This document shows, piece after piece, positions 48,239-58,098 of a DNA stretch of 64,000 bases; positions within the stretch are counted from its first letter, which is position 1, and each line of letters starts with the position of its first letter. The stretch comes from Cytophagales bacterium (GTDB lineage: Bacteria; Bacteroidota; Bacteroidia; Cytophagales; Bernardetiaceae), in the NCBI GenBank assembly GCA_004293815.1, contig RDZD01000027.1, forward strand, positions 3,260-67,259, written 5' to 3'. A model generated the notes under the pieces. The model was given only the letters and a program-made list of their open reading frames with translations, did not search any database and was not told the DNA's origin. Both the position numbers and the translations under genes were made by a program.

Positions 48239-50989
48239 TTACTTGAGAATATGTACAACCCCTTTGATGGTTAGAGTACTTTGGCTTGGTCTCAGACGCT
48301 TAAATCTGACTTTAGCCAGATAAAAATAAGCCCCGCCAGGAAGTTGGTTGCCTGCATTATCTACGCCACGCCAGTTGATATAAACGTCTTGGTCAGAGGT
48401 ATAAACCTCTTTGCCCCAGCGGTTATAAACCGTAAAGCCTACCACCTCTATAAACGGAGGACAACCAAAAGGCACAAACCTATCGTTTTTGTCGTCATTG
48501 TTGGGCGTTATGACATTGGGCAATCTATAAGCCGTGCAGTTGTCATTACAAACCTCCGATACCTTCGCGCTTTCGTTGCCCGAAAAGTCAATAGCAGTCA
48601 CGTAGTAGCACCCAGCCAAAGTCCGAACTAGTTGGTGGGTATATAGCGTATCGTTTAGCTCAACCAGAAGTTTGTAGGGTGCGTCCAAAGTTGGCTTGTA
48701 GTATACGCGATAGGCTTTCACATCTTGGTCGCATGGAGGAGCTACGCGCCGCCAAGATAAGTTATTGAAGAACAAAGTATCGCTACACCAGCGCGGATCT
48801 TCAGGGTTGAAGTTATCGCAATTAAGGCTATCCATGCTCAAGCCAGAAGGCGCACAGGGTGGCTCTACATCCAAAGGCTTTAAGCAAAACTCTTGAGATT
48901 TATTACGAAGTGGCTCAGGCAGAATAATTTTATTGTAAGATCCTTGAGTTTCTACCACATAGCAGTACAATTTGTCAGGGTTTAGGCCTGTACCATTGCC
49001 ATCGTCTGTGTATTTGAAACCGCTCGTTAGGGTATTGACACTATCGTAAAGAGCGAATAGACCGCTATCATTTTTGCGATAAATGTAGTGTGTGGGAAAT
49101 TTCGCAAAGGTGTTAGACCAAGGTGTTTGTGCCTCCCAGTTCAGGCTCAGGGTAGTGGCAGCGGCCCCTCCGCTCAGGCGCACACTACTGGCCACAGCCG
49201 AAGAGTCTATAAGGCGGCCTTGCGATAACAAAAATACACGGTAATTGTACACCTTGTCGGTGGTGTTTAGTGCTCGGTCTATAAAGGTCGTATCCGTTTC
49301 GGGAAATACACCACCCACAAAAGTATAGCCTGATGTACCGCTGAACCCTTCAGCACGCGCCAGCCTGTAGGTGTAGGGACGGGGAAACGGTATGGTCTGT
49401 TGAGGCAAGCTCCAGCGCACGAGCATTTCGCCTGCCACGGGGTCTGTTTTTTCTACGCTCACATTCACCATATAAGGCGCGTTGGTAATAATCTCTATAC
49501 AAACTTCTTGAGAAGTGTAGCTTTCGCTGCCGCCAGGCAGAGGAAACTTGGCCACTAAGCGGTAGCAATATGTTACACCACGTTTAAGTCCATTTCCATT
49601 GTTATTGTCCAGATAATCGGTTTGAGTAATGGGCACTTCAGCAATTTTACGGTAACCAGTAAACTCTGGCAAGCCCGTTTGACAAGTGTCTGGCTCAAAG
49701 GGAAACGAACCTTCACGCCTGTAAATCATCATTTCTGAAGCATTTTGACATACATAATCAGCCCAGTTAAGCTGTATGCTATTGCCGCCGCTGCTGACTA
49801 GCGTGGCTGTAGGCGTTTGAGGTTTGGGGCCAACTACGCGTATGCGCCATGTTTGCAAGTCTACCAGTTTGTTTTCGGGCAAGAACTGAGGATTATCTTC
49901 GGCTTTGAATGTAACTTGGTAAGGCTCTAGGCGCACATCTTGGCAGGTGGTTTGCCACTCAAAAATACCCCTAGGTGGATTTCCGCTTTGCGTGAGCGTG
50001 GCATAATTGCGAGGCGGTACCTGTAAGTACTGAGGCGGATCTTCTTGTAAAAACAAAGGGCTTTGTGCAGTAAGCGTGACACGGTCATTATCAGGGTCTG
50101 AGGTGATGACGGCTTCTCGTATGCGTGTGCCGGCCGTAACACAAATTTCGCGGTCATTAACTTTAGGTGGGCGGTTAAGATTTTCTCTAACAATAATTTG
50201 CATATCTCTGTTTACCTGACCTATTAAAAAACCGTCGCGCCATTCCTCCACAATAAAAGCTACGTTGTATTGGCCTGGCTCGCCTGGTGTGTCCCATACC
50301 AAATCACCAGTTTTGGCATCCAAAGTGAGTGTGGCGGGGCCTCCCGAAGTACTTGTACCGCCAAAACGGTTGTCATTAGGGTCAGAGTAGCCATCTACAA
50401 AAGTGCCTTTGCTCTTTTTACAAACAACCAGCTTATAGGCCAAACTATCACCATCTGCATCATAAGCACCAGGGTTATGAATAAAAATACGCCCTCGTGC
50501 GGCAAAGTCTATGGGGGCTACAAGCAAAACGGGCGAAGTATTGATGCCCAGAAAAGGACTTATCACGAATGTAGACTCGATATAAAAAGCCACATTCACA
50601 GAATTGGGAATGTTTAGGATACTTGCATTTCTATTTAAGATGCTCACGCCTACAGCATATTCTCCTGGTCCAGGAAAAGTGTAGGTGGTCACATATTTGT
50701 TTTTTGTTGTAGAATTGCCCACAGCCGCGCTAAAAGTACGAGAAACCATGCGTTTTTCACCTGTACCAAAGTCAAATTCTATTTCGGGGTCTGGCGGTAC
50801 ACCTGCATCATCTGTATAAATAGTAGCGGTAAACTTATAAGTGAGCGTGCTCCCCTGTATACGCTCGGCGGTCAGGTCGCCAGCACGTACGTGTGTGGCT
50901 TGTGCTCTTTGCGCACTGACAAGAGCACTAAGCAGAATGAAAGCCACCATGATAGACTTCATCCATATTGTTTTAGAATTGTTTGGCAT
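48239..50989 (-). CDS. large surface protein with T9SS type B sorting domain
   Basis: Secreted protein of about 916 residues. A signal peptide precedes THVRAGDLTAERI, typical of Cytophagales PKD/Ig-rich surface proteins. The middle consists of Ig-like and fibronectin-III-like modules (for example NSIQLNWADYVCQNASEMMI). The last ~90 residues are a gliding motility-associated (type B) C-terminal domain: LPNVITPNNDDKNDRF, VYNRWGKEVY, NQLPGGAYFYLAKV and a final KGVVHILK. It would be exported by the type IX system and attached to or released from the surface; a role in adhesion is a guess. The open frame begins at a TTG at 51031; the ATG at 50989 (MPNNSK) or 50962 fits the signal peptide. Confidence 0.92.
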   Translation of the reverse strand: MPNNSKTIWMKSIMVAFILLSALVSAQRAQATHVRAGDLTAERIQGSTLTYKFTATIYTDDAGVPPDPEIEFDFGTGEKRMVSRTFSAAVGNSTTKNKYVTTYTFPGPGEYAVGVSILNRNASILNIPNSVNVAFYIESTFVISPFLGINTSPVLLVAPIDFAARGRIFIHNPGAYDADGDSLAYKLVVCKKSKGTFVDGYSDPNDNRFGGTSTSGGPATLTLDAKTGDLVWDTPGEPGQYNVAFIVEEWRDGFLIGQVNRDMQIIVRENLNRPPKVNDREICVTAGTRIREAVITSDPDNDRVTLTAQSPLFLQEDPPQYLQVPPRNYATLTQSGNPPRGIFEWQTTCQDVRLEPYQVTFKAEDNPQFLPENKLVDLQTWRIRVVGPKPQTPTATLVSSGGNSIQLNWADYVCQNASEMMIYRREGSFPFEPDTCQTGLPEFTGYRKIAEVPITQTDYLDNNNGNGLKRGVTYCYRLVAKFPLPGGSESYTSQEVCIEIITNAPYMVNVSVEKTDPVAGEMLVRWSLPQQTIPFPRPYTYRLARAEGFSGTSGYTFVGGVFPETDTTFIDRALNTTDKVYNYRVFLLSQGRLIDSSAVASSVRLSGGAAATTLSLNWEAQTPWSNTFAKFPTHYIYRKNDSGLFALYDSVNTLTSGFKYTDDGNGTGLNPDKLYCYVVETQGSYNKIILPEPLRNKSQEFCLKPLDVEPPCAPSGLSMDSLNCDNFNPEDPRWCSDTLFFNNLSWRRVAPPCDQDVKAYRVYYKPTLDAPYKLLVELNDTLYTHQLVRTLAGCYYVTAIDFSGNESAKVSEVCNDNCTAYRLPNVITPNNDDKNDRFVPFGCPPFIEVVGFTVYNRWGKEVYTSDQDVYINWRGVDNAGNQLPGGAYFYLAKVRFKRLRPSQSTLTIKGVVHILK

Positions 50990-51352
50990 AAGACTTGGAT
51001 ATTTTTCTTTATAACTCAAAAAAGAGAGCAAAGATTTGCAATTATCGTTATTTTTATATAGTTAGCTAACTTATGTTTTTTTTGATAAAACTACTTCTGC
51101 AAAAATATAATTTTATTTGGCATGTTTCAAACAAAGTTGGACTTTAGAAAAAAGCAGAGATTAACATACATTAATTTTATCATAAATACTTTAAGATTTT
51201 ATAGGCTTATTATTAGTTTGTTTGGTTGAGAATGAACAAGTTATTACCTTTGTTGTAAAATTATGAAGTGAATAAATGTATTTTTAATTGGCTTAGGAGC
51301 AATTGAGTATGTTTTTTGCACTGAACACTTAGCATATCACTAGATTATTTTT
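50990..51352. other. divergent intergenic region
   Basis: AT-rich region of about 360 bp between the T9SS cargo gene and the TPR phosphatase gene. It contains the perfect plus-strand promoter at 51221-51252. On the minus strand a near-match -7 box AATCTTTG (51029-51036) lies about 40 bp before the cargo gene start. No gene is seen. Confidence 0.55.
51221..51252 (+). promoter_or_regulatory. promoter of the TPR-SpoIIE gene at 51353
   Basis: TTTG (51221-51224), 20 nt, TACCTTTG (51245-51252): a perfect match to the Bacteroidota consensus. The start is predicted near 51259, leaving a 5' leader of about 94 nt. Confidence 0.82.
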
Positions 51353-53491
51353 ATGCCCCTAATCATTAGAACATTGTTTTTCAATATGTTTTTGCTGTGT
51401 TTGTTCTTTTCAGCGCAAGCCCAGGAGCATAATCTGGATACATTGTTCGGTCAGGCTAAATCTTGTATTTCTAAAGATATCGCCAAATCATTTGCACTTG
51501 CTCAAGAGGGCTATAGGCTCAGCCAAAAACAAGGCAAAAAAACACAAGAGTTAGATTTTGGCATTCTACTCGCCGAGATTTTTTATCGCAAAAATGATTT
51601 TAAAGAGGCCGAGCGTTACATTACTTTGAGTGAACCAATAGCTCTGAGTACTCAGAATTTTATGCAACAAGCAGCCATTGCTAACTCTAGAGGGCTTATT
51701 CATAAAATGCAGAATAGACCCTTGAAAGCCATACAGTGTTTTGAAAGAGCGCATTTTTTGATTGGGAAATGTCCCCTAACTAAGGGTACAGAGATCTCTC
51801 TAGCGGCTTTGGATGTCAACTTGGGAAATTTGTTTACCACGATCAAGATGTATGGAAAAGCAGAGAAGCATTGTACAAGAGCAATTAAAGCCTTTGGAGC
51901 CTTAAAAGACACTCTACGTGTACATATCTGTTATCTAAATTTCACAGAGTGTTTGCTTCAAAGAAATGCTCTAGACTCTGCTTTGACATTGGCCATTTCC
52001 TGCAAGTCTTTTTTTAATCAAAATGCAATGAAAAGCTATGAAACTTATGCTTACTTGGTATTGGCAAAGATAGAAAGAGCACGCAAAAACTATAATAAAA
52101 GCCTTGAATATATCAAGTTAGCTAATCCTTCGGGTGGTGAACTGGATATAAACTGGGCCTTGCAGAAGGCATTTAACTACTTGGCTTTAAACCAGGCTCA
52201 AGAAACTATTAAGCTTTTGATCCCTTTTTTGAACGATGAAAATACGGTTGATATCCAAATAGAGCTGGAGCTTGTGCTTGCTGCAGCATACAAACAACTC
52301 GGTCAGTACGCCTTGGCGGACTCTTATCAACAAAACGCCTACCGTCTCAATGACTCGCTCAAAACATCCCTTACAGAAGGCTTATTAGCAAATGCGGAGG
52401 CTGCTTATGCACTTACGCAAAAAGACGTAGAGATAGCTCGTAAAGCTGCTCAAATGGCAGAGCAAGAAAAAAATATGCGATACCGATACTGGTTTGTTGC
52501 AGGTCTGCTAATAGCACTCTTGTTGTGTGTTGTAGCTTTGGTTGTTGCTTATAAACGTTGGAAACTGGCCTCGGACGCTTACAAACGTATCCTTAAAGAA
52601 AAGGCAGAACTAGAAAAAAAGACTCGATATCTCAATATTCAGGCCAAGAACGATAAATTAAACCGCTCCATTTTAGAGCAAATCAATCAAGAGATTGTAC
52701 AAAAGCAAGAGCAAATGATGGATAGTATACGCTATGCGCAGCGCATACAAGAAGCCGTTTTGCCTTATCAAGATAAAATTAACTCGATCTTTGGGGAACA
52801 TTTTTTGATGTATCTACCACGCAACATTGTGTCGGGCGATTTTTATTGGTGTGGTGAAATCAATGACAAGCAGAATAGCAGAAGTGCTAAAATCATAGCC
52901 GTTGGCGATTGTACAGGACATGGTGTTCCTGGTGGTTTTCTTTCCATGCTCGTAATAGCTATTTTAAACGATTTGATAAAGTTAGGTAAAAATAAAAACG
53001 CTGGCTACATTCTGGATAAAACCCACAAAGGTCTTCGCGAGGCTCTCAAACAGAAACGAAAAATCAATGAAGACGGTGTAGACTTGGCTCTTTGTGTGGT
53101 AGAACACGACAACCAATTGGCCTCTAAAACACTCACTTTTGGTGGAGCTTGCCGTCCCTTGTACATTTGGCAAGATGGAACTCTGACTGAAATGAAGGGT
53201 AATAAAAAATCTATTGGCGGCAAGCAAAAAGAAACCGTTAGACGCTTCGATACACAAACTATACCTCTCGTAGCTTCAAGGACTGTGCTTTATCTCACCT
53301 CAGACGGTTTCCAAGACCAGTTTAACCCTAAACGCGAAAAGTTCGGCAGTTTACGGCTGAAAAAAACATTAGAAGACTTTGCACACCTTGACCTAGAGGT
53401 GCAAGAAGCCAACCTAATCCAAATTTTCAAAACCCACAAACAAGGTATGGAGCAACAAGACGATGTGACTATTCTGGGTCTCATAATTTAG
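51353..53491 (+). CDS. TPR sensor with SpoIIE-type PP2C phosphatase, 712 aa
   Basis: Third member in this window of the TPR-membrane-phosphatase family. Signal peptide ending near FFSAQAQ; periplasmic TPR-like helices up to about 370; membrane helix YWFVAGLLIALLLCVVALVV; coiled coil; and the linker DSIRYAQRIQEAVLP. The phosphatase carries VSGDFYW, VGDCTGHGVPGGF, NEDGVDLA (Val where others have Met), TSDGFQDQFNP and QQDDVTILG, so the metal site is intact. Likely senses an envelope or periplasmic state and controls a partner-switch protein. It is a single transcription unit with its own strong promoter. Confidence 0.92.
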   Translation: MPLIIRTLFFNMFLLCLFFSAQAQEHNLDTLFGQAKSCISKDIAKSFALAQEGYRLSQKQGKKTQELDFGILLAEIFYRKNDFKEAERYITLSEPIALSTQNFMQQAAIANSRGLIHKMQNRPLKAIQCFERAHFLIGKCPLTKGTEISLAALDVNLGNLFTTIKMYGKAEKHCTRAIKAFGALKDTLRVHICYLNFTECLLQRNALDSALTLAISCKSFFNQNAMKSYETYAYLVLAKIERARKNYNKSLEYIKLANPSGGELDINWALQKAFNYLALNQAQETIKLLIPFLNDENTVDIQIELELVLAAAYKQLGQYALADSYQQNAYRLNDSLKTSLTEGLLANAEAAYALTQKDVEIARKAAQMAEQEKNMRYRYWFVAGLLIALLLCVVALVVAYKRWKLASDAYKRILKEKAELEKKTRYLNIQAKNDKLNRSILEQINQEIVQKQEQMMDSIRYAQRIQEAVLPYQDKINSIFGEHFLMYLPRNIVSGDFYWCGEINDKQNSRSAKIIAVGDCTGHGVPGGFLSMLVIAILNDLIKLGKNKNAGYILDKTHKGLREALKQKRKINEDGVDLALCVVEHDNQLASKTLTFGGACRPLYIWQDGTLTEMKGNKKSIGGKQKETVRRFDTQTIPLVASRTVLYLTSDGFQDQFNPKREKFGSLRLKKTLEDFAHLDLEVQEANLIQIFKTHKQGMEQQDDVTILGLII

Positions 53492-53584
53492 GATTAACTC
53501 TAGAGAAAAAAGCGGATCTACGCCATCACTGAGTAAATACAGAATGGTTTAGCTCTGGTTCTTTGCGATTAAGAGTTTAATACA

Positions 53585-54376
53585 CTAGTCTAGTTTATTA
53601 GCTTTTCGTACGTAAAGCTCTATTGCTCCCGTCATTGAAGGAGCATTAGGCAAAGGAGCCTCTATGTTGAGTGTGAGTTTCCTGTCATGTACTGCGGCGG
53701 CTGTGGTGGGGCCAAAAGCGGCGATTCTAGTTTCGTTCTGCTTGAAGTCAGGAAAGTTTTCATACAAAGATGTCACTCCAGAAGGACTAAAAAACACAAT
53801 GATATCGTAGTTTACCTCTGCCAAATCTGATAAATCGCTTGATACGGTTCTGTACATAACGGCCTCGGTGAGAGCACAGCCCAGTTTTTTACAGATATTA
53901 GCAATGTCATCACGTCTTACATCAGAGCATGGAAAGAGGTACTTTTCGTTTTTATGTTTTTTAAACAATTCTTGCATATCAGCTGCCGTCTTTTTGCCAG
54001 TAAAGACCTTGCGCTTGCGTACGTGAATATACTTTTGAAGATAATTAGAGGTTTGTGGACTGATACAGAAGTATTTCATATCAGGGTTGACTTCAATTTT
54101 AAGGTCTTTGCAAAGCGCGAAAAAATAATCAACAGCATTCTTGCTGGTGAAAATTACGGCTGTATGTGCTTGAATGTCAATTTTTTGTTTTCTGAAATCT
54201 CTTGTGCTAACGCCTTCTATATGAATAAATGGTCTAAAGTCTATTTTTAGGTTATACTTGCGTGTTAGTTCTGAATAAGGCGAGTCATCGTCAGGTCTAG
54301 ATTGTGTTATCAAAATGCTGTTTACTGGTTTCAAAGCTTCTTTTTCTGTTGAAGTGGTGCTTTTTGGATTTGCCAT
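53585..54376 (-). CDS. hemD: uroporphyrinogen-III synthase
   Basis: Closes and inverts ring D of hydroxymethylbilane to make uroporphyrinogen III for haem and cobalamin-type tetrapyrroles. The sequence is divergent, as usual for HemD, but the two-lobe pattern is clear: NSILITQSRPDDDSPYSELT at the start, AVIFTSKNAVDYFF, FCISPQTSNYL, then DIIVFFSPSGVTSLYE and RIAAFGPTTAAAV. 263 residues. It follows the DUF4271 gene by 30 bp, an arrangement I recall as common in Bacteroidota, and the pair is probably one operon. Confidence 0.9.
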   Translation of the reverse strand: MANPKSTTSTEKEALKPVNSILITQSRPDDDSPYSELTRKYNLKIDFRPFIHIEGVSTRDFRKQKIDIQAHTAVIFTSKNAVDYFFALCKDLKIEVNPDMKYFCISPQTSNYLQKYIHVRKRKVFTGKKTAADMQELFKKHKNEKYLFPCSDVRRDDIANICKKLGCALTEAVMYRTVSSDLSDLAEVNYDIIVFFSPSGVTSLYENFPDFKQNETRIAAFGPTTAAAVHDRKLTLNIEAPLPNAPSMTGAIELYVRKANKLD

Positions 54377-54406
54377 AGCTCCTTAAAATATTAAATTGCA
54401 ATCTGA

Positions 54407-55624
54407 TTAAATAAATACGACCAACGCAAGTAGTCCGAGCGAGGGCAATAGTTCGGTGCTGCAAAGATACGAAAATAAATAAATACCGTGTCCGTTTAGA
54501 TCAGGAATTAATCTAAATCCTAAAATTACTATGCGAAGTACAAAAAGTATGCCTAGTAAATATAACAAAACTTCTGTGGCATTGGCAGGCAAAAACCTTA
54601 CAACTGTCAAGTAAAGAAAAAGTATGACCATTAGGGCATTCATAAAAATGAGTGAGATATGAATGTATTCCCAAAAATGCCAATCTGCTAGTTTAGCTTT
54701 ACTAAAAAACAAATAAGAAAAGAAGCGCAAGGTCAAATACTTAATCAAAACCGCAGCCAAACACAGCAAAATAACCCAAACACAACGCCAAGCCCAGCCC
54801 GAAAGGCTAAAGTCTTGACTACCGCCAAAGAAATAGCCGTAACGCACCAATATCATCAAAAGCAAACAGGTGAGCAGCGCATAAAAGGCAGAATAGGAAA
54901 ACACCAGCGGTACATCGAGGCGTTTGGTAACGGATTTTGGGGCATTCAGAGCATTGATAATTTGTCGGATGGCCTGATGACTGAACACCAAATGCAAGCT
55001 ATTTAAGCCCGTACTGATGATAAAGACACTCAAAAATGCAAACAATATGATAAAGTGGTCTGCTTCTGAAGCTCTATTTTCTACTTTTTTAAAGATGCTA
55101 TCCTCTTCGTTTTGTTGCAAAATCAGTGTTCTTGCTTGCTCTTCAGAGTTTTCTGAATTAACTTTAAAAGGCTCTTGCAAAACAAAAGTAGAGGGTGGTG
55201 ATATGGTGTTTGTTTTTTGGTCGCCAAAAAACAACGTTACGTAGATGCGTCGGGAAGGTTCTAGCTTTACCAAGCTGTCTAAACGGATGTTATGCCACTC
55301 ATTGGCTTGACAAATCTGTGTAAAACGCTGGTTGATATAAAGAGAGCCTTTCTGTGAGGTTCTAAAGCACAGATACTGAGACTCTGTGAAAAAACTAGGC
55401 TCAATCAAATGCAGATAAATGGCCTTTTCACGGAGGTGAAAGTCAGGCACAAAAGGCACATATAACTCATTGGCTTTGTCATAAACAAGCCATTCATGGG
55501 TTAGCTCTTTGATGCGTTCGGCTTCTGGGGGCGTTTTGCGTTGGTTTTGCGCCATGCCAGACAGCGAACCAAGCCCCACACACAAAGCAAAGAGAACAGA
55601 TATTTTACAAAAAAAAAGCTTCAT
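54407..55624 (-). CDS. DUF4271 membrane protein
   Basis: Membrane protein of 405 residues with a signal peptide, an exported soluble N-terminal domain (to about 190) and a C-terminal DUF4271 domain of several membrane helices from about 192 (FIILFAFLSVFIISTGLNSL) to the end. The conserved late segment is FRLIPDLNGHGIYLFSYLCS. Function is unknown; its place directly before hemD on the same strand is the only hint. The start at 55624 is supported by the signal peptide. Confidence 0.85.
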   Translation of the reverse strand: MKLFFCKISVLFALCVGLGSLSGMAQNQRKTPPEAERIKELTHEWLVYDKANELYVPFVPDFHLREKAIYLHLIEPSFFTESQYLCFRTSQKGSLYINQRFTQICQANEWHNIRLDSLVKLEPSRRIYVTLFFGDQKTNTISPPSTFVLQEPFKVNSENSEEQARTLILQQNEEDSIFKKVENRASEADHFIILFAFLSVFIISTGLNSLHLVFSHQAIRQIINALNAPKSVTKRLDVPLVFSYSAFYALLTCLLLMILVRYGYFFGGSQDFSLSGWAWRCVWVILLCLAAVLIKYLTLRFFSYLFFSKAKLADWHFWEYIHISLIFMNALMVILFLYLTVVRFLPANATEVLLYLLGILFVLRIVILGFRLIPDLNGHGIYLFSYLCSTELLPSLGLLALVVFI

Positions 55625-56169
55625 GCCGTGCGCTCTGCGCTATTTCTGTTCGTTGAGTTTTCGTGTGAGTTCTTCAATCAATTTATTTTTTGCCAACTGC
55701 TTTCTCTTATTGGCCAAATTATTGGTTAAAAGCTCTTTCTTTTACCTTTAAATCATCATCTTGATAGTTTGCCAATTATTTTGTTCTATTCAAACTCCGA
55801 GAATTTGAAACTCGAAAATCAATGATATGAATCAATATTAGAGCTATCAAACCAGACTTTGCAACGTTTGCTGATTGTTCGTTCATTAATCTTATCTTGC
55901 TGAGCTGCTTTTTTTATTTGTCATAATGCGTTTAAAAACAATATTGTACAATATTTGCTGTGGTTATCCGAATTTATTATGCTAATTTTTTTGCAAATAT
56001 ACGTTTTAGTCTCAAAAGTTAAAACGATGCCGCTTAAAAAAGCGATTCCACGCAAAGCTAAGCTGCTGCCTAGAGTAAAAAAAATAGTATATTGATTCTG
56101 AGTATATAAAAAAACTGTACTTTTCATGTTTTAAAATCAATTTATCTTAACTTTTAAACAAGCTTAATC
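55625..56169. other. divergent intergenic region
   Basis: About 545 bp. A 25-codon minus-strand frame (55640-55717), Lys/Asn/Glu-rich and without ATG, lies just before the DUF4271 gene and is not convincing. Another frame at 55921-56127 is AT-driven and featureless. Upstream of the CAP gene a -7-like TAACTTTT occurs near 56150 with no good -33 element. Confidence 0.45.
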
Positions 56170-56658
56170 ATGAAAATAAGCCTCTATGCCCTGTTTTTTA
56201 CAGCTTTGTTGTTATTAAACGCCTGTGAACCCGTTGAAGAAGATACCGACCCTAATCTCAACACTAATGAGTTGAAAGATGCTGAAGACAAGACCGTCAA
56301 GTTAATCAATGACTATCGGGTGTCAATAGGCAAAAAGCCTTTTGAGTACAACGAGGCTATTTACAATGCATGTCTCGAGCATTCTCAAAGTATGGCCACC
56401 AACAAAACTGCTTTTGGACACGATGGTTTTAAAGAGCGTGTAGACAAGATCAGCAAAAGGATGAGTTTAAGTAGTGCAGCTGAAAATGTGGCCAAAAATC
56501 AAGGTTTTAGCGACCCCGCCCAAACGGCCTATTCTGGCTGGCTCAAAAGCCCAGGACATAAAACGAATATTGAGGGTGACTACACCCATGCAGCTATTGC
56601 AGTGGCAAAAGCCGCAGACGGCACTTTCTTTTTTACCCAGATATTTGTGAAAGAGTAA
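56170..56658 (+). CDS. CAP (SCP/PR1) domain lipoprotein
   Basis: Exported lipoprotein of 162 residues: signal ending in lipobox LLNAC (Cys19), short acidic linker, then a CAP/SCP-like domain. Family marks are FEYNEAIYNACLEHSQSMA, FGHDGF with a cavity His, AAENVA, GWLKSPGHKTNI with the second His, and a closing FFFTQIFVKE strand. CAP proteins in bacteria bind lipids or cell wall or act as peptidases; the specific role is unknown. It is followed by a perfect long hairpin terminator. Confidence 0.93.
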   Translation: MKISLYALFFTALLLLNACEPVEEDTDPNLNTNELKDAEDKTVKLINDYRVSIGKKPFEYNEAIYNACLEHSQSMATNKTAFGHDGFKERVDKISKRMSLSSAAENVAKNQGFSDPAQTAYSGWLKSPGHKTNIEGDYTHAAIAVAKAADGTFFFTQIFVKE

Positions 56659-56682
56659 GGAAGGGTAGATATTTTGTTTGAT

Positions 56683-56730
56683 AAGTACAAGACGTGTTTG
56701 CTTTTTAGAGCTTAAACACGTCTTGTACTT
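56683..56730. terminator. bidirectional terminator reaching into the amine oxidase gene
   Basis: Perfect 17-bp stem AAGTACAAGACGTGTTT (56683-56699) and AAACACGTCTTGTACTT (56714-56730) with a 14-nt loop that contains a T-run. The right arm lies in the last codons of the amine oxidase gene (stop at 56705), so the hairpin is partly coding. Confidence 0.75.
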
Positions 56731-57955
56731 CAGACACGACGCGCTCCGCTGATGCCCATGCGCCTTGTACAGTTCCAAATAAATATTTTTCGGTGGCTTC
56801 ACCTGCCCAAAACAAACGGTCATGGCTTGGCAAAGCTAAAGCACGACGATATTTAGAGCTGTCGGGTGAAGGATAAGAATACAAACCCTTGACGAAGGGC
56901 ATGTTAGCCCAGTCTATTTCAAGAGCTTGTTCAAAAAGCGGTCTTAAATCAGTTTTAAAAGCCATAGAAAGCTCGGATAACATAGCTTCTACCAGCACTT
57001 CTTTTCGTTCGGTTCTATCTAGGATAAAAGCCGTTAAAACAGCCTGTTGTGAGTTTTTACCTCTGCCTTCCACCCAGTATTCCTGTGCTACGTTTCCTGC
57101 CGTAATTTCAGCCAGTTGTGCATCCCAAAATTTTTGCTTAAACTTCAAAAAAATCTTACGTCCCTTGCCCATTTTTAATTGTTGTATGGCTTTAACTTTG
57201 GCAGGACTCAAAGGTGGTTGAAAACTTATAAAATTGTCTTGCAGTATCGTCAATGGTACGGTCACAATTACAGCATCAGCTTCATAAATTTCGCCCATAT
57301 CGGTCACAAGCCTTGTGCCCCAAGCATACTGCTCCACAAGCCTGACCACTTTTTGAGTGTGTATGCAGTCTCTAACTACTTCTATATCAACAGAAAGAAA
57401 TTCTGTAAACTCGGTCTTACAACGAAAGTTCTTTGAACCTTCGTCCCAAGCCGCCGCCGCCTGTGCCATTTCTTTCATGCTGATAGCCTCTGGCAGTGCC
57501 CCATAAGCCCCAACAAGGGCAGAATAAAAAGGGATATGGGCTGGGGCTACGTGATGAGCATGCAAAAACTCCTGCACACTGATCTCTTCTCTAGGGTCTT
57601 CGGCTTCATAATAACTATATCCCTCTCTAAACTCTAAAAAGTCTTTAAAAAAAGCCTCCTGAGCTAGCTGACGATGAGAAAGCAGCTGTTGTTCATAAAG
57701 ATACAAGAAGCTCCCCTTAACTTCACTGACAGGAATGTTTTTGTTATTGGCCCAAGCGTACAAGCTAGAATGCTCGCCATGTACAAAACAAGCCCCAGCC
57801 TCTACGGTGAAATCAGCAAAGCCCTTTATGCTCCAGACACGCCCCCCCACACGCTCTGAAGCCTCTAAAATTTCTACATTATATCCTTTTTGTTTGAGCA
57901 AGCTGCCAGCGCGTAAACCCGCCGCTCCTGCACCCAGAATAGCTATTTTTGTCAT
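56705..57955 (-). CDS. flavin-dependent amine oxidase
   Basis: FAD enzyme of the monoamine/polyamine oxidase family, about 416 residues. The N-terminal dinucleotide-binding motif is AILGAGAAGLRAGSLLKQKG followed by ILEASERVGGRVWS. The C-terminal FAD motif is RLFWAGEATEKYLFGTVQGA. In between are EVYEADAVIVTVPLTIL-like and KMGKGRKIFLKFKQKFW segments typical of the family. No signal peptide, so it is cytoplasmic. The substrate amine is unknown. A TTG at 57964 opens the frame; ATG at 57955 is the better start. A -7 box TAGCTTTG (57999-58006, minus) lies about 45 bp upstream. Confidence 0.92.
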   Translation of the reverse strand: MTKIAILGAGAAGLRAGSLLKQKGYNVEILEASERVGGRVWSIKGFADFTVEAGACFVHGEHSSLYAWANNKNIPVSEVKGSFLYLYEQQLLSHRQLAQEAFFKDFLEFREGYSYYEAEDPREEISVQEFLHAHHVAPAHIPFYSALVGAYGALPEAISMKEMAQAAAAWDEGSKNFRCKTEFTEFLSVDIEVVRDCIHTQKVVRLVEQYAWGTRLVTDMGEIYEADAVIVTVPLTILQDNFISFQPPLSPAKVKAIQQLKMGKGRKIFLKFKQKFWDAQLAEITAGNVAQEYWVEGRGKNSQQAVLTAFILDRTERKEVLVEAMLSELSMAFKTDLRPLFEQALEIDWANMPFVKGLYSYPSPDSSKYRRALALPSHDRLFWAGEATEKYLFGTVQGAWASAERVVSEVQDVFKL

Positions 57956-58098
57956 CAGATTCAAGAGTCAATCAGATCAGCGCAATATTGTGTGGTGACA
58001 AAGCTAAGCAAAATTATTTGGCGTGGATTTGCGCCAAGCAGGATATTTTTAGAAATACCTGTTCTGTTATATTTTTTGTGCGCTAAAACAAAAATATA

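Noticed and set aside
55640..55717. 25-codon Lys/Glu-rich frame just upstream of the DUF4271 gene
   Set aside because: It has only a TTG start and no support beyond a coiled-coil-like composition.
55921..56127. 68-codon minus-strand frame
   Set aside because: AT-rich intergenic DNA; no domain, promoter or conservation evidence can be seen.
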